This document shows, in pieces, positions 60,801-64,000 of a DNA stretch of 64,000 nt; the first letter of the stretch is position 1; each line of letters opens with the position of its first letter. The notes below the pieces were generated by a model. It had not been told where the DNA came from. It did no database searches and worked only from the letters and a program-made list of their open reading frames with translations. The DNA is taken from assembly GCA_037043015.1 (NCBI GenBank), contig CM073323.1, positions 15,269,258 through 15,333,257 of the forward strand. Reading direction: 5' to 3'. Both the position numbers and the translations under genes were made by a program. The DNA is from Bryum argenteum (taxonomy: Eukaryota; Streptophyta; Bryopsida; Bryales; Bryaceae).

Positions 60801-61667
60801 GGCATACTAAGAAAGGAGAAAAAGCTAACACATCACAAAGAAAGATAACCAAGATTTCATCTATGTTCTTCATATGTGACCTATTGGGTTGATACTTTAT
60901 CATCCAACTGGATATACTTATATCCATAATTTGAGGTAGATTTTGTCTTCATATAACATAGAATCTAGTGAATATTGCATAATGTGTAATCAACACATCC
61001 TAGGGTGTAAAATATATAAATAACAAATATTTTACAAATATATTTTGAAAATTTAATAATGACTTGTGAAGAGACTCTTATGAATATTTGGAAAAACTAT
61101 GTTTTCTTAGTAATAAGTTATTGAAATTCTAACCATGATATACAACACTTAAGAGTCCCACACTATTTAATCTTGCTATACATAGAGTTTATTGTACATG
61201 AGAGAAAAATTTGGAGTTTAAGACCCTTTAAATTTTGTGAATATGTCCACGTTCAAATTTAATTTACATATTTTTGATTTGTAGTAATATGAGAACTTAT
61301 CAAGAGGAGTCTAATTTATTTAGTGATTTAAAGCAGAAGATAAACTACTTTCACATTAACAAACACTTATCCGTGGTTATCTAATTTTTCAATTTCAACA
61401 TTATAAAATTGTAATTTTATTTTTATTTATATTGATGTGAAGTTATTTAACATTTTAAATGTTCAACCTAAAATCAATGTTCATAGAGATAGCAAATTAG
61501 TTCAAATTTTCTCAAATGCACCTACTATAAATTAGAAGTTGTATTTTATAATCACCTCTTAAACTTGGCCTAAATTGACCATCTAATGAATTATTATCTA
61601 AAGCTTTGAAACATAGAGTTACAAGGTACTATTAAATAACTACCATATAACAGATTTTGATCCTAGA
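57802..61667. other. AT-rich DNA with TTAA-family remnants
   Basis: No gene recognised. GGTATATGCTCATTTATCCTC (58619) marks a subtype B remnant. ATAACCCCTAAGG at 58391-58403 and TTAGGGGTTAAGG at 60764-60776 look like element ends without clear partners. Confidence 0.5.
59688..59790 (+). repeat. ~34-bp tandem repeat, three units
   Basis: GTTGTGGAGGGGTGTAAAGT-type units repeat three times with small changes. Confidence 0.88.
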
Positions 61668-62254
61668 TTAACCCCTAAAGATCCAAGAGGACCAAATCGG
61701 GCTTTTGCTATTTTGGGCAGCTTAGATGAATAGGTTAAAAGTAATATTTTTGCCTAAATTTTTTAATGGGTGCTCCCTATACTGCAAAGTGTATGTGGTA
61801 AAATTTACAAAGCTAAATTCCAATTTTTGAGTCTTCTACAACAATTCTTGTTTTGCGAGCCGAATCAGGGCAGTTTAAATTTAGTATTTTTTTTGAGATT
61901 TTTTTGGAAATATGTTCATGACCAAATCACTACTTAAGTTCCAAAGGGCCCCAAGTCAAAAAGTGTACCAATTTTACAAGGCGACCTCCAAAAGTGTCAA
62001 AAATAATCTCAACAATGCCCAAAAAAAAAACTTCGTAGACAAACTTTGGATGCTATAATCTCTCAAATGGTAAACATCCAACGGTCAATTTTTATATCAG
62101 ATACTGAAAATTGGCTTAGGTACAAGATCTTACGGTTGGAAGTTAAGAAAAGAATAAAAAAATTGTTTCGCACCCCTTGAAGTGCATAGAGGTAGAGAAT
62201 TGGAGTTTTGAGGTTTTAAGCTCCCAAAAACAACCAAGGATCTTTAGGGGTTAA
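61668..62254 (+). mobile_element. TTAA-type element, subtype E, 587 bp
   Basis: Left TTAACCCCTAAAGATCC and right GGATCTTTAGGGGTTAA are perfect 17-nt inverted ends. The interior is the uninterrupted counterpart of the element split by the LTR retrotransposon at 41933. It is one of the best-preserved copies in the window. Confidence 0.92.
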
Positions 62255-62374
62255 ACATTAACATTAACATTAACATTAACATTAACATTAACATTAACAT
62301 TAACATTAACATTAACATTAACATTAACATTAACATTAACATTAACATTAACATTAACATTAACATTAACATTT
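62255..62374 (+). repeat. (ACATTA)n microsatellite
   Basis: About 20 perfect hexamer units directly after the terminal TTAA of the preceding element. Confidence 0.96.
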
Positions 62375-62479
62375 ATAGGACTTCAAGGCTTCAAGAGATT
62401 TAAGGGGATTGACATGTAAGTTACACATTGAGGCATCATAATCTTGAAATATATGTTAGGATACTATAAAAAAAACAAG

Positions 62480-64000
62480 AACAAAATCGCTTGTGCCCCT
62501 TGACTGTGATCTTCCAAAAATTAATGCCTAGTCCATCAACTCATCCTCCTAGAAGGCGTCAGCAGAATCTTTGTTATAAAACAACTCCTTCTCGTGCCCC
62601 TAGAATGTCATTTTTGTATCACAAGTTTATCAACTCATCTTCTAGGAAGGTCCAAACAAAAAATTTGCTTTGAATTGGCCGCAACATGTGCCCCCATGTA
62701 ATCCTAGAATGTCCGTTTCAAATGACTAGTCCATCAAATCACCCCTTGGAAAGGCCCCAACAAAATCTTTGTTTAAAAATGACCGCTAGTGACACCTCTA
62801 GTGCCCCTACTCTGTCATTTCAGAATGACTAGTCCATCAACTCATCCTCTAGGAAAGCCCGAACAAAATCTTTATTTTGAAATAACCGCCATGGGTGGCT
62901 GCCACTTGTGCCCTCTTCGTCATCCTAGAATGTCATTTTCAGATGATTGATCCTCAACTCATCCTCTAAAAAGGCCCAAACAAAATCTTTCTTTAGAAAT
63001 GGCCGCAAGAGGTGCCCTTCTTGTCCTCCTAGAATATCATTTTCAAATGACTAGTCTAGAAACTCATCCTTTAGCAAAGCCCAAATAAAATCTTTGTTTG
63101 AAATGACTCCCATTGGTCACTGCTACTGATACCCTCCTTAAGCTCCTAGAATGTCGGTTTCAAATGACAAGTCCATCAACTAAGTATCATATAGGAAGGC
63201 CCCAATTAAATTTTTGTTCTAAAATGACCGCCAGTGGTGCCCCTCGGGCCCCTTAACTGTCATTTTCAAATCACTAGTCTATCAACTTATCCTATAGGAA
63301 GGTCCGACCACTTTTGTTCTGAAAAGAATGCCACAGGTGCCCGAGGAGCCCCTAAACAGTGACTTTCAAATGATTGGTCCATAGACTCATCCTATTGGAA
63401 GGCCCGAACAAAATCTTTGCTCTGAAATGGCCGGTACACGTACCCTTCTTGTCCTCCTAGATGTCCGTTTCAAATGACTGGTCCATGAACTCATCCTCTA
63501 AGAAACCCCAACTCATGCTGCACTGCTCGTGCTCTTAAAATGTGAGTTTCAATGACTAGTCCAACAACTCATCATCTCGGAAGGCATGAACAAAATCTTT
63601 GTTTGGAAACGATCGTCACTCGTGCCCTCCTTGTCCTCCTAGAATGTCAGTTTCAATTGACTAGTGTACCAATTCATTCTCTGAAAAGGCCCAAAAAAAA
63701 ATCCTTGTTCTAAAGTGATCGCCACTAGTGGCCGTGGTGCCCCTAAACTGTCCTTTTTTAACACGTCCATCAAATCATCCTATAGGAAGGCTCCAACAAT
63801 ATCTTTGTTCTTAAATGACCCCCACATGTGCCCCTGGGCCTTGGAGGCCCTAACCTCTCATTTTCAAATGACTGGTCCATCAACTCATCTTTTAGAAAGG
63901 CCCGAATTAAATCTTTCTTTGGAAACGACCGCCAATGGTGCCCCTTGTGCCCCTTAATTGTCATTTTTAAACGACTATTCAATGAACTCATCCTATAGGA
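62480..64000 (+). repeat. ~103-bp satellite array running off the window
   Basis: About 15 diverged units marked by GTCCATCAACTCATCCT (62530, 62832, 63877 and variants between), each also carrying AAAATCTTTGTT and a TGACCGCCA-like word. Spacing runs from ~80 to ~119 bp, mean ~103. A unit near 102 bp is 34 codons, which gives repeated short open frames without protein character. Confidence 0.88.

Noticed and set aside
19783-62254. Interstitial telomere repeats
   Set aside because: TTTAGGGG occurs singly at element ends paired with its mirror, not as tandem TTTAGGG arrays.

Overview
The window reads as nuclear DNA of a land plant, most likely a bryophyte (moss-like). The evidence is short GT-AG introns (76-592 bp), plant-style CT-rich leader regions, a plant-type prolyl oligopeptidase, a ZNF862-like hAT transposase, and gene families (GQHS/ParB-like, FCP1-like, a Cys-rich transposon-derived family) that I associate with moss genomes. 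The species cannot be named from the sequence.

Region 1 (1-15.6 kb) is a small gene cluster. A leftward Cys-rich gene runs off the left edge (736 to 1). A rightward four-exon gene for a ~1,200-residue ParB/DGQHR-like protein spans 8687-13348. A decayed FCP1-like phosphatase locus follows (13572-15580). A worn fragment related to the ParB-like gene lies alone in AT-rich DNA near 6.3-6.45 kb. The striking feature is a 27-nt palindrome (arm CAGTTTAGCTCGA, centre C or G, mirrored arm) found about 25 times. Nearly all copies fall in introns: the probable leader intron of the leftward gene and all three introns of the ParB-like gene. In 1031-1601 the palindromes form a 45-bp-period array with 18-19 nt spacers that are reverse complements of each other, giving a ~250-bp hairpin. 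No copy was seen right of 13.5 kb.

Region 2 (16-52 kb) is AT-rich and almost gene-free. It is tiled by a family of short non-autonomous DNA elements that start TTAACCCCTAAA and end in the mirror image, with TTAA at both ends. Several lie end to end sharing one TTAA. One interrupts a dead hAT transposon (22.1-24.9 kb). Another holds a complete-looking insertion of a broken Ty3/Gypsy chromovirus (41933-48108, 5-bp target duplication AGAGG). A third holds a retroposed, polyadenylated transcript copy with an 11-bp target duplication (34828-35222). A Stowaway-type MITE, other inverted-repeat elements, tRNA-derived SINE-like pieces and minisatellites fill the rest.

Region 3 (52.8-56.3 kb) holds the one intact-looking housekeeping gene, an 11-exon prolyl oligopeptidase with all catalytic residues. 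Region 4 (56.3-64 kb) returns to repeats: a 79-nt poly-T, more TTAA elements, an (ACATTA)n tract abutting one such element, and a ~103-bp satellite running off the right edge.

Gene models rest on reading frames and splice sites read by eye. No database search was possible.
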